NCBI GenBank assembly: GCA_019347575.1
Contig: JAHWKY010000003.1
Span: 62,001-126,000 of the forward strand
Direction of reading: 5' to 3'
DNA: 64,000 nt
Origin: Actinomycetota bacterium
GTDB lineage: Bacteria > Actinomycetota > Nitriliruptoria > Nitriliruptorales > Nitriliruptoraceae
Shown: positions 35,701-44,571 of the stretch, one piece after another
Layout of the letters: each line of letters begins with the position of its first letter
Numbering within the stretch: position 1 is the stretch's first letter
Made by a program: the position numbers and the translations under genes
Notes under the pieces: generated by a model
Databases searched by the model: none
Told to the model about the DNA's origin: nothing
The model's input: only the letters and a program-made list of their open reading frames with translations

Positions 35701-38700
35701 CGACGGCACGACCTGGAACGAGGTGGACCTGAACGATCCGCCCGTTCCGGCGGATGGCGACGACCTGACCGGAGATGGCAGCGACAACCGTGGCAGCTCG
35801 ATCGCGGAGGCGACCGGCGTCGCGACCTTCGTCTACACCGGGCCGACGCAGGCTCCGGCGCGGGACCGGATCTTCGTCTGTGTCGACGTGGACGCGGACG
35901 GCTGCGCGGTCCAGACGGGTACGGCCTCGCCAACGCTCGACGGCAAAGACACGCCGCTGGCCGGCCTCGTGACCAAGAACTGGGTCGCCGGTCCCCCGGA
36001 GACGCTGGAGCTGCTACCCGACCTCCCCGTCAACGAGGTCGACAGCGTCCACGTCAGCACCGCGAACGTGGTCGACACGTTCGGCAACGGCGTTCCTACC
36101 GACGTGCGCTTCGAGGTGTGGAGCTCCCCGGACGGTGGTCTCACGTTCGACGTGCGTCGACGGTCCAAGCTCGACACCACTGGCGACAACCTCGACCCCG
36201 ACGGCGCAGCCGTGGCCGAGGCGGCCGGTGTGGCGACGTTCAGCTACCGCGGACCCACCGCCCCGCGCGTCGACCGCATCATCGCGTGCGTCGACAGCGA
36301 CAACGACGGCTGTGCCCAACTCAACACCACCGGGGCACTTACGCTGGACGGTGACGATGCCGTGCAGGACTCGACGATCAAGACCTGGATCCCCGGTCCG
36401 GCAGCCAGCGTGACCATCACGCCGGGCGCCAGCGTCAACGAGCTGAATCAGCCACACACCGCCACCGCACGCGTGACAGACCGCTTCGGCAATCCGCGCG
36501 AGGGTGACCAGGTCACGATGCACGTCTTCCGGTCGGAAGACGACGGTAGGAGTTTCGTCGCGCTCGGAACCCCATCCCTTACCAACGAGCCGACGGATGC
36601 CGCCGGGGAGGTCGACCTGGGTACCTACACCTCGTCGGTGGTGGCGATCGACCGGATCGTCGCGTGCCTCGACAACGACACCATCGGAGCCGATGACGGC
36701 AACTGCGCGCAGGTTGCAGCGGACGATGTCGTGGAGCTCGACGATGAGGGTGGCCTGATCGCCGACGTCGGCAAGGCGTGGGGGCCGCACGACCCTGCAC
36801 CACGACGCATCCTGCTCGACCCCGTCAACGCGACCAACGTCGTCGGCAACGTCCACGCGTTCGAGGCGCGCCTGGTGGACCCGTTCGGGCGCAGGATCGA
36901 TGACGTGTGGCTGGACGTGGACGTGTTCCGGTCGACCGACGACGGAGTGTCGTTCGCGGGGCCGGTCGTCAGCCTCGCCGACAAGACCGGGGACGACCGC
37001 AACGACAACAACGTCGCGGTCCCCGTGCTCCCCGGTGTGGCCTACTTCGACTACGGGCCGCAGTTCGCGACGGCGATCGACACGATCGTCGTGTGCATCG
37101 ACGAGGGTGCCGATGGCTGCGCGTCGGTCGTCCTTGGTGACGTCGTTCCGGATGGCGACGACGTCCTGGCGATGGGGGCGAAGACCTGGGAGCCGGATGT
37201 CCCGGCCACGGTATCGCTCACTCCGACATCCGAGACGAACCGTGCGGCGACGGGAGCGGAGCACACCGTGTCCGCCCTCGTGCTCGACCAGTACGGGAAC
37301 CGCGTGCTTCCGTCCTCGCTCCGGTTCGAGGTCCACGAGTCCGACGACCCGACCGGGAGCGGATCGTTCACCGAGGTCGACTCGGAGATCCTCGAGACGA
37401 GCGGGGTGTTCGCCGACCGGGGCGAGGTCGACTTCACGTACCCCTACGCCGGGGCGCCTCAGGGTGCGGTCCACGTGATCGTGGCTTGCATCGACCGGGA
37501 TCCCTCACCCGACGGGTGCACCGAGTCGGTCGGGCTCAGCTCCGGGGTGCCGCAGGTGACGCTGGATGACGAAGACGCCCCGTTCGTGTCTGCGAGCGTC
37601 GTCAAGCGCTGGGCGTTCCCCACCACGCTGGAGCTCGTCGCGGGCACGTTGGCGGCTGCCACCAACCCGGCCGGAACGACCCACACCGTGACGGTCGAGC
37701 TGCGCGACCAGTTCGGCGCGGCGATGGCCGGCGAGGACGCCGTCATCGAGCTGTGGCGTGACGTCGAGCCAGAGGGCAACGGCTTCACCGAGCTCGTCGG
37801 TGCGAGCGGCACGACGGGCCCGGACGGCCGCCTCAGCCACGACTTCACGTCGACCCGGGAGGGCGTCGACGCCATCATCGCGTGCTGGGATGAGGACGGC
37901 GACGGGGCGTGCAGCACCGCCGGTCCGACGGCGGTCAACACGACGACCGGCGAGGTCACGTTCACCGCGGACGACTCCCCCGAGGTGAACGTCACGGCGA
38001 CGAAGGTGTGGGCTGCCGCGGCTCCGGACCTGCTCACCCTCGAGCCGGAGACGGCGACCAACCGCAACGGCGAAGACCACACCGTGACGATCAAGTTGGA
38101 GGACGAGTTCGGCAACGGCATCGAGGACACGCTGCCGCTCCAAGTCTTCCGCTCGTTCGATCTCGGCGCCAACTACACCGGCCCGGTGATCGACACGACG
38201 GTCACGACGGCCGATGATGGCACGACGACCTTCACGTACTCGTACACGGGCGACGAGGCGCCTGTGCACGATCGCATCGTGGTGTGCGTGGACGACGGCG
38301 ACGGTGACTGCGCGACGCTCGTCGGCGGCGACGTCGAGCTGGACGATGGCGACGAGCTCTCGGCATCGGCTGACAAGCGCTGGCTGCGCATCATCCTCAC
38401 GCCCGAGAACGTGGAGCTGATGCACAGCCCGGACGCGGAGACCCGCACGGTCGGCATCCAGTTGATCGATCCGTTCGGTGACGTCATGGCCGCGGAGACA
38501 CTCACCGTCGAGGTGTTCCGATCCACCGATGGCGGCGCCAGTTTCATGGCGATGCCGGTCGAGACGGGCACCGTCATCACCGGCAACAACGGCGAGGCGA
38601 CGTTCGAGTACCAGTACGACGGAACGGAGGGCGACGCGATCGACGTGATCGTGGTCTGCATCGACACCGATGGAGACGGCTGCGCCGATGGGATCATCGT

Positions 38701-38788
38701 GGCGTCGGGCGAGCCGACGCGACCCGACTTCGACCCCGATGACGACGTCTTCGGAGTCGGCGAGACCATCTGGCGCGGCGATCCGTAG
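32717..38788 (+). CDS. Giant secreted protein: three CWB2 repeats and twelve Cys-clamped Ig-like modules
   Basis: A 2023-residue exported protein with GTG start and signal peptide ending around residues 44-46 (ASPASAAA). Residues about 70-385 hold three cell-wall-binding-2 repeats (VYVLGGPAAISDDVVTAL, VAGPNRFATAAAIA, NFPDAVVMGA and equivalents), which bind anionic wall polymers. Twelve modules of about 120-160 residues follow, starting near 388, 521, 657, 789, 935, 1095, 1229, 1363, 1496, 1636, 1769 and 1891. Each opens like a bacterial Ig-like strand pattern (LTPT, HTVTA, D.FGN) with FEVYRSTDGG, and has two cysteines flanking an acidic loop such as CVDVDGDGC before a closing KTW segment. No LPXTG motif or C-terminal anchor is present. 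A stalk or adhesin with calcium-stabilised modules is likely; ligand unknown. Confidence 0.88.
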   Translation: MSWGSSWGKGSGGASNEVRRRRALRAVIGALVGLLALLAASPASAAAPRSAFPGSAGSVVDHGGDGLVPTERYFGAVRTDTAALIAREGFDGAGIVLLARSDDFPDSLAASYLAGQFGAPVLLTSTSSLSSEALTAMSDIGASKVYVLGGPAAISDDVVTALQNSGLSVTRVAGPNRFATAAAIARAGEDIGRIGGDRTAIVASGENFPDAVVMGAIATQSRFPLLLSSRDALNAETADALDDLSIGTVIIPGGTAAVSKAVGDAIAAMGIDVIRLAGPNRVDTAVEIAEFAIEQLGFGTETLNFAVGNAFPDALALGPRAGSDPPGVILLSNSPSQLEPEGAQLSTFLAALKCRVEGLRIAGGPAAFDRSLEAAARELVSSDRGCSLTLSPTGTELLAGNDHTVRATTRDQFGVLKDGETVRFEVYRSTDGGSTFAEGAVVARTDVTGDNRDDDGDSAAETAGQATLDYEGPREPAVDHIVSCIDVDRDGCATVSDGGVVLDDDRAVRLVTHEWLQRPPIFTLTPTASKRTVNTIHTVTANLRDGFGVEQRGADIRFEVYRSTDGGSTFTALRSGEDQTGDNFDAGNDPVADGEGAGDATFSYPGPEKAEVHRIVACDRATAGPDGCARTVGGKVILDRGEVNADVSVTWLPSAPTALLLTHPGDRGIVNQTHQVRATVRDEFGNAVNGATVRYQVFRGPVGGPFTLLPPALVTDKTGDGRDDDGHIVTEATGVSTFDYRGPLQVGEDRIFACVDVDGDGCASLGGGIPSADPDDTARHSKSVIWEADVPASITATPVTAFNTVAESHTVTADSRDQHTNGADEVVTFEIFRSMDGGPFEPWGPRAIDLPGDQQRVRVDADGDILDPDLDIAPPSEAPGIATLTYVGPAQPAVDRIVACWDVEANGCAAAPDGVVVIDPNDEVRSVVTKTWLPGAAVDILVSPPTGVNPVGTSHIVTATLTDARTNPALECDGAPDPDPEGTCTVHIDVYRTFDDGTTWNEVDLNDPPVPADGDDLTGDGSDNRGSSIAEATGVATFVYTGPTQAPARDRIFVCVDVDADGCAVQTGTASPTLDGKDTPLAGLVTKNWVAGPPETLELLPDLPVNEVDSVHVSTANVVDTFGNGVPTDVRFEVWSSPDGGLTFDVRRRSKLDTTGDNLDPDGAAVAEAAGVATFSYRGPTAPRVDRIIACVDSDNDGCAQLNTTGALTLDGDDAVQDSTIKTWIPGPAASVTITPGASVNELNQPHTATARVTDRFGNPREGDQVTMHVFRSEDDGRSFVALGTPSLTNEPTDAAGEVDLGTYTSSVVAIDRIVACLDNDTIGADDGNCAQVAADDVVELDDEGGLIADVGKAWGPHDPAPRRILLDPVNATNVVGNVHAFEARLVDPFGRRIDDVWLDVDVFRSTDDGVSFAGPVVSLADKTGDDRNDNNVAVPVLPGVAYFDYGPQFATAIDTIVVCIDEGADGCASVVLGDVVPDGDDVLAMGAKTWEPDVPATVSLTPTSETNRAATGAEHTVSALVLDQYGNRVLPSSLRFEVHESDDPTGSGSFTEVDSEILETSGVFADRGEVDFTYPYAGAPQGAVHVIVACIDRDPSPDGCTESVGLSSGVPQVTLDDEDAPFVSASVVKRWAFPTTLELVAGTLAAATNPAGTTHTVTVELRDQFGAAMAGEDAVIELWRDVEPEGNGFTELVGASGTTGPDGRLSHDFTSTREGVDAIIACWDEDGDGACSTAGPTAVNTTTGEVTFTADDSPEVNVTATKVWAAAAPDLLTLEPETATNRNGEDHTVTIKLEDEFGNGIEDTLPLQVFRSFDLGANYTGPVIDTTVTTADDGTTTFTYSYTGDEAPVHDRIVVCVDDGDGDCATLVGGDVELDDGDELSASADKRWLRIILTPENVELMHSPDAETRTVGIQLIDPFGDVMAAETLTVEVFRSTDGGASFMAMPVETGTVITGNNGEATFEYQYDGTEGDAIDVIVVCIDTDGDGCADGIIVASGEPTRPDFDPDDDVFGVGETIWRGDP

Positions 38789-38830
38789 CCCCCGCCCGGC
38801 GGCCTGCCGGTCCACCTGCTCGAGAAACCT

Positions 38831-38860
38831 CTGACGGACCGGGTTCGTTCCTACTAGCGT
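38831..38860 (+). promoter_or_regulatory. Promoter of the liv-type transporter operon
   Basis: CTGACG (38831-38836) and TAGCGT (38855-38860) are separated by 18 bases, a fair match to -35 and -10 elements. The leader down to the GTG at 38962 contains a hairpin-forming stretch (GTTGAA at 38884-38889 with TTCAAC at 38912-38917, enclosing the palindrome GCGTCGCGACGC), which could modulate expression. Confidence 0.45.
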
Positions 38861-38961
38861 CCCCCTGGACCGAACGGATCGAGGTTGAAGGGTTGGATGC
38901 GTCGCGACGCGTTCAACGCTTCAGCGTCGCGTGGGCGAGGCGGCGACGGGAGCCCTGACGG

Positions 38962-39747
38962 GTGTTGGCGGTCGAGAACCTCGAGGTCGTCTACGAGGAC
39001 GTCATCCTCGTCCTGAAGGGCGTCAGCCTCCGGGTTCCGGACGGGGAGATCGTGGCGCTCCTCGGCGCCAACGGGGCGGGGAAGACGACGTTGCTGCGTG
39101 CGCTCACCGGTCTGCTCGACGTGCACCGAGGCGAGATCCGCAAGGGCAGCATCACCCTCGACGGCCAGCCGCTGCGGGGCGCCCCGAGCGCCGACATCGT
39201 CAACGCCGGCATCAGCCAGGTCATGGAGGGTCGGCGGGTCTTCGCGGAGTTCACCGTCGAAGAGAACCTGCGGGTCGGGGGGCACACCAACACCCGCAAC
39301 ATCAAGACGAACTTCGAGCGCGTCTACGAGCTGTTCCCGCGGCTCGCTGAGCGTCGCAAGCAGGTCGCGGGCTACCTGTCGGGTGGTGAGCAGCAGATGC
39401 TCGCCATCGGACGCGCATTGATGGCCGACCCCCGCTACCTGCTCCTCGACGAGCCCAGCCTCGGGCTCGCCCCGCTCATCATGCGCTCCATCCGCGACCT
39501 GATCGTGCAGATCAACGGGCAGGGCACCGGGATCCTGCTCGTCGAGCAGAACGCGAACCTGGCGCTGTCGATCGCCAGCCACGGCTACATCATGGAGACC
39601 GGCAAGATCGTCATGGACAAGCCCGCAGCCGAGCTCCGCGAGGACGAGGATGTCAAGGAGTTCTACCTCGGGCTGCGCAAGGAGGGTGACGTCAAGTCGT
39701 TCCGGGACGTCAAGCACTACAAGCGTCGCAAGCGCTGGCTGTCGTGA
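38962..39747 (+). CDS. Branched-chain-type ABC transporter ATPase (LivF-like)
   Basis: A 261-residue ATPase: Walker A GANGAGKTTLL near residue 36, signature YLSGGEQQMLAIGRALM, Walker B YLLLDEPSLGLAP, and LLVEQNANLALSI, a LivF hallmark. About 25 residues beyond the usual end (KEGDVKSFRDVKHYKRRKRW) form a basic tail seen in the LivF subgroup found with acyl-CoA synthetases. It is first in an operon with LivG, an acyl-CoA synthetase, LivH and LivM, and hydrolyses ATP for the HAAT-family importer. GTG start. Confidence 0.9.
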   Translation: MLAVENLEVVYEDVILVLKGVSLRVPDGEIVALLGANGAGKTTLLRALTGLLDVHRGEIRKGSITLDGQPLRGAPSADIVNAGISQVMEGRRVFAEFTVEENLRVGGHTNTRNIKTNFERVYELFPRLAERRKQVAGYLSGGEQQMLAIGRALMADPRYLLLDEPSLGLAPLIMRSIRDLIVQINGQGTGILLVEQNANLALSIASHGYIMETGKIVMDKPAAELREDEDVKEFYLGLRKEGDVKSFRDVKHYKRRKRWLS

Positions 39748-39761
39748 GCCGGAGCTGACCC

Positions 39762-40613
39762 GTGGCGATCATCCGACCGTTGAGCGAGGCGCTGACCAAC
39801 ACCGCGGTCGATCTGCCCGAGGGAAGGCCGGTGATCGAGGTCTCCGGCCTCCAGCTCTCCTTCGCCGGTGTCCGCGCGCTGGATGGGGTCGGCTTCGAGG
39901 TGCACCAGGAGGAGCTGTTCGCGATCATCGGCCCCAACGGTGCGGGCAAGACCTCCATCTTCAACTGTATCTCGGGCGTCTACCACCCCCAACAGGGAGC
40001 GATCAGCTACCTCGGCCAGCCGCTGCTGGGCCGCAAGCCCGACCGCGTCGCCGCGGCCGGCATCGCCCGGATGTTCCAGAACATCGAACTGTTCGAGAAC
40101 CTGACCGTCCTGGACAACCTGATGCTGGGACGGCACGTCCACATCGGCTACGGCACCGCGGCCGCCTTCGCGTGGCTCGGGAAGGCGAAGCGCGAGGAGG
40201 TCGAGCACCGCCGTGTCATCGAGGACGTCATCGACTTCCTCGAGCTGGAGGCCTACCGCAAGTTCCCGGTCGGCCTGCTGCCGTACGGCATCAAGAAGCG
40301 GGTCGAGCTCGGGCGCGCGCTGGCCATGGAACCCAAGCTGCTGCTGCTCGACGAGCCGGTCGCGGGCATGAACGTCGAGGAGACCGAGGACATGGCTCGC
40401 TACATCCTCGACATCCGCATGGAGCTCGACCTCGCGATGATCCTGGTCGAGCACGACATGGGTCTGGTGATGGACCTCGCAGACCGCGTCCTGGTCATGG
40501 ACTTCGGCAAGTCCATCGCCCTCGGCACCCCCGACGAGGTCCAGAGCGACCCGGAGGTCATCCGCGCCTACCTGGGGGAGGACCACGCCACCGTCGAAGG
40601 AGGATCGTCGTGA
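39762..40613 (+). CDS. Branched-chain-type ABC transporter ATPase (LivG-like)
   Basis: A 283-residue ATPase: Walker A GPNGAGKTSIFNCISG, signature LLPYGIKKRVELGRALAM (a degenerate form usual in LivG), Walker B LLLLDEPVAGMN and LVEHDMGLVMDLADRV. It has the long insert between Walker A and signature typical of LivG. It begins at GTG 14 bases after LivF, and its stop overlaps the acyl-CoA synthetase start. It should form the heterodimeric ATPase with LivF. Confidence 0.9.
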   Translation: MAIIRPLSEALTNTAVDLPEGRPVIEVSGLQLSFAGVRALDGVGFEVHQEELFAIIGPNGAGKTSIFNCISGVYHPQQGAISYLGQPLLGRKPDRVAAAGIARMFQNIELFENLTVLDNLMLGRHVHIGYGTAAAFAWLGKAKREEVEHRRVIEDVIDFLELEAYRKFPVGLLPYGIKKRVELGRALAMEPKLLLLDEPVAGMNVEETEDMARYILDIRMELDLAMILVEHDMGLVMDLADRVLVMDFGKSIALGTPDEVQSDPEVIRAYLGEDHATVEGGSS

Positions 40614-42541
40614 CCGCCACCGCCAACGTCGAGCCAACGACCACCGTCGCGAGCGTCCCCGGCCGGATCCGGGAGTGGGCACGCCGGACGCCCGACAAGG
40701 TGGCACTGCGCGAGAAGCGCTTCGGGATCTGGCAGGACATCACGTGGGCGAGCTACTGGGACACGGTTGCCCTGGTGGCGCACGGACTCGCTGCGCTCGG
40801 CGTCGAGCGCGGTGATCGCGTGGCGGTCCACTCCGAGAACCGCCCTGAGTGGCTCTACGCCGACGTCGGCACGGTCGCGGCCGGCGCGATCACGATCGGG
40901 CTGTACCCGACAAACCCTCCGGTGGAGGTGGAGTACCTGCTGCGCGACTCCGGTGCGAAGGTGCTCTTCGCCGAGGACCAGGAGCAGGTCGACAAGGCGC
41001 TCGCGGTCAGGGGCAACCTGCCCGACCTCGAGCACATCGTCTACTTCGAACCTCGGGGCGTGCGTGAGTACGACGACCCGGAGCTGCTGTTCTGGGGGGA
41101 CTTCCTCGAGCGCGCTCGTGATCACCGCGACCAGCACCCCGACCTCATCGACCTTTCGCTGGCCCAGCTCGAAGCCGATGACCTCGTCACGCTCATCTAC
41201 ACGTCGGGCACGACCGGCCCGCCCAAGGGCGCGATGCTGACGGTCGCCAACGTCGAGTTCGCCATCACCAAGCTGGTGACCGAGGGCGGCTTCTTCTACC
41301 CGCCGGCGAACGAATCCGACGTGACGTTGTCCTACCTGCCCCTGTGCCACGTGGCCGAGCGCATCTCGACCGAGTGGTACAACGCCGAAGCGGGAACGAC
41401 CGTGCACTTCGCCGAGTCGATCGACACCGTCACGACCAACCTGCGTGAGGTCCAACCCACGCTGTTCTTCGCGGTCCCCCGCATCTGGGAGAAGATCCAC
41501 GCCGGGATCCAGATCCGGATGGCCGGGGCGAGCTGGCTCAAGCGCGCCAACTTCGCCTTCTGGATGCGCGTGGCGGAGGGCATCGGCGACGACATGGTCG
41601 CCAACGGCGGGGCCCATACACCCTGGTCACGGATCCGCTACTGGGTCGGCTACCCGTTCCTGTACCGGGCGCTGCGCGACCGCATCGGACTGCGCAAGTG
41701 CCGTGTCGCCGGTTCCGGGGCCGCCCCGATCGCACCCGAGATCCTCAAGTGGTTCTTCGGCATCGGCGTGCCCATCTACGAGATCTACGGGATGACCGAG
41801 AACGCCGCCGTTGCCACCAGCAACCGACCAGGCCGGGTCAAGCTGGGCACCGTCGGCGAGGCGCATCCAGGCATCGAGGTGCGGCTCGACGAGGAGACGG
41901 GCGAGATCCAGACGCGACACCCCGCGGTCTTCAGGGGCTACTGGAACAAGCCAGACAAGACCGAGGAGGCGTTCACCGAGGACGGTTTCCTCCGGACGGG
42001 CGACGTGGGCGAGTGGGTGGACGGCACCCACCTGCGCATCGTGGACCGGATGAAGGACATCATCATCACGGCAGGCGGGAAGAACATCTCGCCGTCCGAG
42101 ATCGAGAACAGCCTCAAGACGTCGCCGTTCGTCCGCGAGGCGGTCGTCATCGGTGATCGCCAGCCCTACCTGGTGGCCCTCATCGGCCTCGAGCTCGACA
42201 CGGTCGGCGAGTGGGCGCAGCGCAAGCGGATCCCCTACACCACCTACCGTGACCTGTCGGAGAAGCCGGAGGTGCTGCGGCTCGTCCAGGGCGTCGTCCG
42301 CGACACCAACGAGCGGTTCGCGCGGGTCGAGAACGTGCGCAAGTTCCGCATGATCACCAAGGAGCTCGACCACGAGGACGGCGAGCTGACCGCCACGCAG
42401 AAGGTCAAGCGGGCGGCCATCGCGGACATGTTCGGCGATCTCGTCGAGGACATGTACGGCAACCGCACGCTCCACGCCGGGGGCGACCTGACCGACATCC
42501 ACTCACCGGCGATCTCCGGCGCTGAGGCACAGGCGTCGTGA
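40610..42541 (+). CDS. Long-chain-type acyl-CoA synthetase (AMP-binding)
   Basis: A 643-residue adenylate-forming ligase starting at GTG 40610, overlapping LivG; the longer open frame upstream is a shadow of LivF and LivG. Motifs are LIYTSGTTGPPKGAMLT (P-loop-like A3), YEIYGMTENAAVA (A5), GFLRTGDVGEWVDGTHLRIV (A7) and TAGGKNISPSEIEN (A8). The order and long form match FadD15-like long-chain acyl-CoA synthetases. Its place between the ATPase and permease genes of one importer suggests it activates the imported acid to its CoA ester as it enters. The substrate chain cannot be read. Confidence 0.88.
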   Translation: MTATANVEPTTTVASVPGRIREWARRTPDKVALREKRFGIWQDITWASYWDTVALVAHGLAALGVERGDRVAVHSENRPEWLYADVGTVAAGAITIGLYPTNPPVEVEYLLRDSGAKVLFAEDQEQVDKALAVRGNLPDLEHIVYFEPRGVREYDDPELLFWGDFLERARDHRDQHPDLIDLSLAQLEADDLVTLIYTSGTTGPPKGAMLTVANVEFAITKLVTEGGFFYPPANESDVTLSYLPLCHVAERISTEWYNAEAGTTVHFAESIDTVTTNLREVQPTLFFAVPRIWEKIHAGIQIRMAGASWLKRANFAFWMRVAEGIGDDMVANGGAHTPWSRIRYWVGYPFLYRALRDRIGLRKCRVAGSGAAPIAPEILKWFFGIGVPIYEIYGMTENAAVATSNRPGRVKLGTVGEAHPGIEVRLDEETGEIQTRHPAVFRGYWNKPDKTEEAFTEDGFLRTGDVGEWVDGTHLRIVDRMKDIIITAGGKNISPSEIENSLKTSPFVREAVVIGDRQPYLVALIGLELDTVGEWAQRKRIPYTTYRDLSEKPEVLRLVQGVVRDTNERFARVENVRKFRMITKELDHEDGELTATQKVKRAAIADMFGDLVEDMYGNRTLHAGGDLTDIHSPAISGAEAQAS

Positions 42542-43431
42542 CCGAGTTCCTGACCAGCGTCATCCGCGGCCTCGGAACGGGCTCGATCTACACCCTGCTC
42601 GGGCTCGGCTTCGTGATCATCTTCAAGAGCACCCAGGTCGTGAACTTCGCCCAGCCGTCGCTGATGATCCTGGGTGCCTACTTCACCAGCTACTTCGCGG
42701 TCACGATGGACCTGCCGTTCGCGCTCGCCCTGCCGGCGGCCATCATCGTGTCAGCGTTCATCGGGGCGGCCGTCGAGCGGGTGGCCCTGCGCCCGATGGT
42801 CGGCGAACCGGTGTTCGCGGCCGCGATGGTGACCATCGGGGTCTTCTTCGCCCTGCAGGTGGTGGCGGCCGACCTCATCGGGCTGCAACCGCGACAGGTC
42901 GGCGCACCATGGGGGTTCGGCTCTTCCGCGATCGGCGGCGTCGTGTTCCTCCACCGCGATCTGGCGGTGTTCGTCTTCGCCGCCGTGATCGTCACCGCCC
43001 TCGTCCTGTTCTTCAAGTACTCGCGCACCGGTCTCGCCATGCGCGCGACCGCGTTCGACCAGGAGACCGCGCTCGCCCAGGGCATCAAGGTCGGGTACGT
43101 GTTCGGGCTGTCGTGGGCGATCGCGGGCGGACTGGCGGCGGTCGCCGGGACGTTCGTGGGCATCGGGGTCGGCGTGGAGGCCGGCACCTCGTTCCTCGCG
43201 CTCAAGGCGCTCCCCGCCATCATCCTCGGTGGTCTCGATTCCATCCCCGGTGCGGTCATCGGCGGCCTCGTCATCGGGCTCGCCGAGGCGCTGACCAAGA
43301 CCTACCAGCCCGACCTGTTCCCCTGGGCCGGGGCCAACTTCGACCAGGCCGTCCCCTACATCGTCATGCTGATCGTCCTGCTCGTCCGACCCTACGGGTT
43401 GTTCGGCACGCCCGAGATCGAGCGGGTCTGA
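42538..43431 (+). CDS. Branched-chain-type ABC permease (LivH-like)
   Basis: A 297-residue permease with about eight hydrophobic helices. It begins with a GTG overlapping the ligase stop. Family landmarks: GLGTGSIYTLLGLGFVIIFKSTQVVNFAQ, split here around the loop, YSRTGLAMRATAFDQETALAQGI and the end motif with LLVRPYGLFGTPEIERV. LivH and LivM form the transmembrane pore. The next gene starts two bases after the stop. Confidence 0.9.
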   Translation: MTEFLTSVIRGLGTGSIYTLLGLGFVIIFKSTQVVNFAQPSLMILGAYFTSYFAVTMDLPFALALPAAIIVSAFIGAAVERVALRPMVGEPVFAAAMVTIGVFFALQVVAADLIGLQPRQVGAPWGFGSSAIGGVVFLHRDLAVFVFAAVIVTALVLFFKYSRTGLAMRATAFDQETALAQGIKVGYVFGLSWAIAGGLAAVAGTFVGIGVGVEAGTSFLALKALPAIILGGLDSIPGAVIGGLVIGLAEALTKTYQPDLFPWAGANFDQAVPYIVMLIVLLVRPYGLFGTPEIERV

Positions 43432-43433
43432 GG

Positions 43434-44552
43434 ATGCGCGGTCGCCCCGAGCTCTTCACCTCCTACGCGTCCGACCAGGCCGCGCTCAACACGCCCACCA
43501 AGCGCACGGCCACGGGCATCTTCCTGCTGCTGCTCGCGTTCGCGCCTGCCGTGCTCTCCACGGAGCTCGAATCCCTCGTCACCTGGGCGTTCGTCGCCGC
43601 GATCGGATCCATCGGGCTGAACATCGTGACCGGCTACGCCGGCCAGGTCTCGCTCGGCCACGCGTTCTTCATCGGGCTCGGGGCGTACACGGCGGCGGTG
43701 TTCGGGGGCGAAGGGAGCGCCAACATCATCGGCTTCGACCTCGACATGTGGATCTGGCTGCCGCTCGCGGGGCTGGTGCCTGCGATCGTGGGTCTGCTGG
43801 TCGGGCCGGTGGCGACGCGCCTGCGGGGCCTCTACCTCGCGATCGTCACGCTCGGCCTGGTGTTCATCGGCGAGCACTTCTTCCGCGAGCTGCGCGACGT
43901 CACCGGCGGTCCGGGGGTGGGGCGTCGCGCCGCCCCAGTCGAGATCGGCGGCTTCCGCTTCGACCGCACGGGCTCGGTGTTCGGGATCGAGCTCGACGGC
44001 CGCGTCAAGCTGTACCTGTTCTGCCTGCTGCTGTTGATCGTCATGGCGGTGCTGGCCAAGAACCTGGTCCGATCCAAGGTCGGGCGCGCGTTCGCCGCCG
44101 TCCGCGACCGCGACATCGCCGCCGAGATCATGGGCGTCCCGCTCACGCGGTACAAGGTCATCGCTTTCGCCATCTCGTCGTTCTACGCCGGCATCGCCGG
44201 GGCGCTGTTGGCGGTGACCGCGCAGGCCGGTTTCATCGTGCCGGAGAGCTACAACCTGATCCTGTCGGTGCAGTACCTCGCCATGATCCTCATCGGCGGC
44301 ATCGCCACGATCTCTGGGTCGCTGCTCGGTGCGGCGTTCGTGATCCTCCTCCCCCGCCTCGTGCAGGAGCTGCCACGGTTCGTCCCGTTCATCGAAGGCC
44401 AGTCGACGGGCGGTTTCCTCACGACCTTCCAGGTCCAGGCGATCCTGTTCGGCGTCCTGATCGTCGTGTTCCTCATCGCCGAACCCCGTGGTCTGTACGG
44501 GCTGTGGGTCCGAGCGCGCAACTACTTCAGGGCGTGGCCGTTCTCGTACTGA
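43434..44552 (+). CDS. Branched-chain-type ABC permease (LivM-like)
   Basis: A 372-residue permease. The ATG at 43434 follows the LivH stop by two bases; upstream open frame is shadow. It carries IGLNIVTGYAGQVSLGHAFF, the LivM hallmark, then GLYLAIVTLGLVFI, SKVGRAFAAVRDRDIAAEIM and the final LFGVLIVVFLIAEPRGLYGL. A cytoplasmic N-terminal stretch of about 28 residues precedes the first helix. It closes the ATPase-permease run; the binding protein follows behind its own promoter. Confidence 0.9.
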   Translation: MRGRPELFTSYASDQAALNTPTKRTATGIFLLLLAFAPAVLSTELESLVTWAFVAAIGSIGLNIVTGYAGQVSLGHAFFIGLGAYTAAVFGGEGSANIIGFDLDMWIWLPLAGLVPAIVGLLVGPVATRLRGLYLAIVTLGLVFIGEHFFRELRDVTGGPGVGRRAAPVEIGGFRFDRTGSVFGIELDGRVKLYLFCLLLLIVMAVLAKNLVRSKVGRAFAAVRDRDIAAEIMGVPLTRYKVIAFAISSFYAGIAGALLAVTAQAGFIVPESYNLILSVQYLAMILIGGIATISGSLLGAAFVILLPRLVQELPRFVPFIEGQSTGGFLTTFQVQAILFGVLIVVFLIAEPRGLYGLWVRARNYFRAWPFSY

Positions 44553-44571
44553 TCACGACAGGAGCGAGTTG

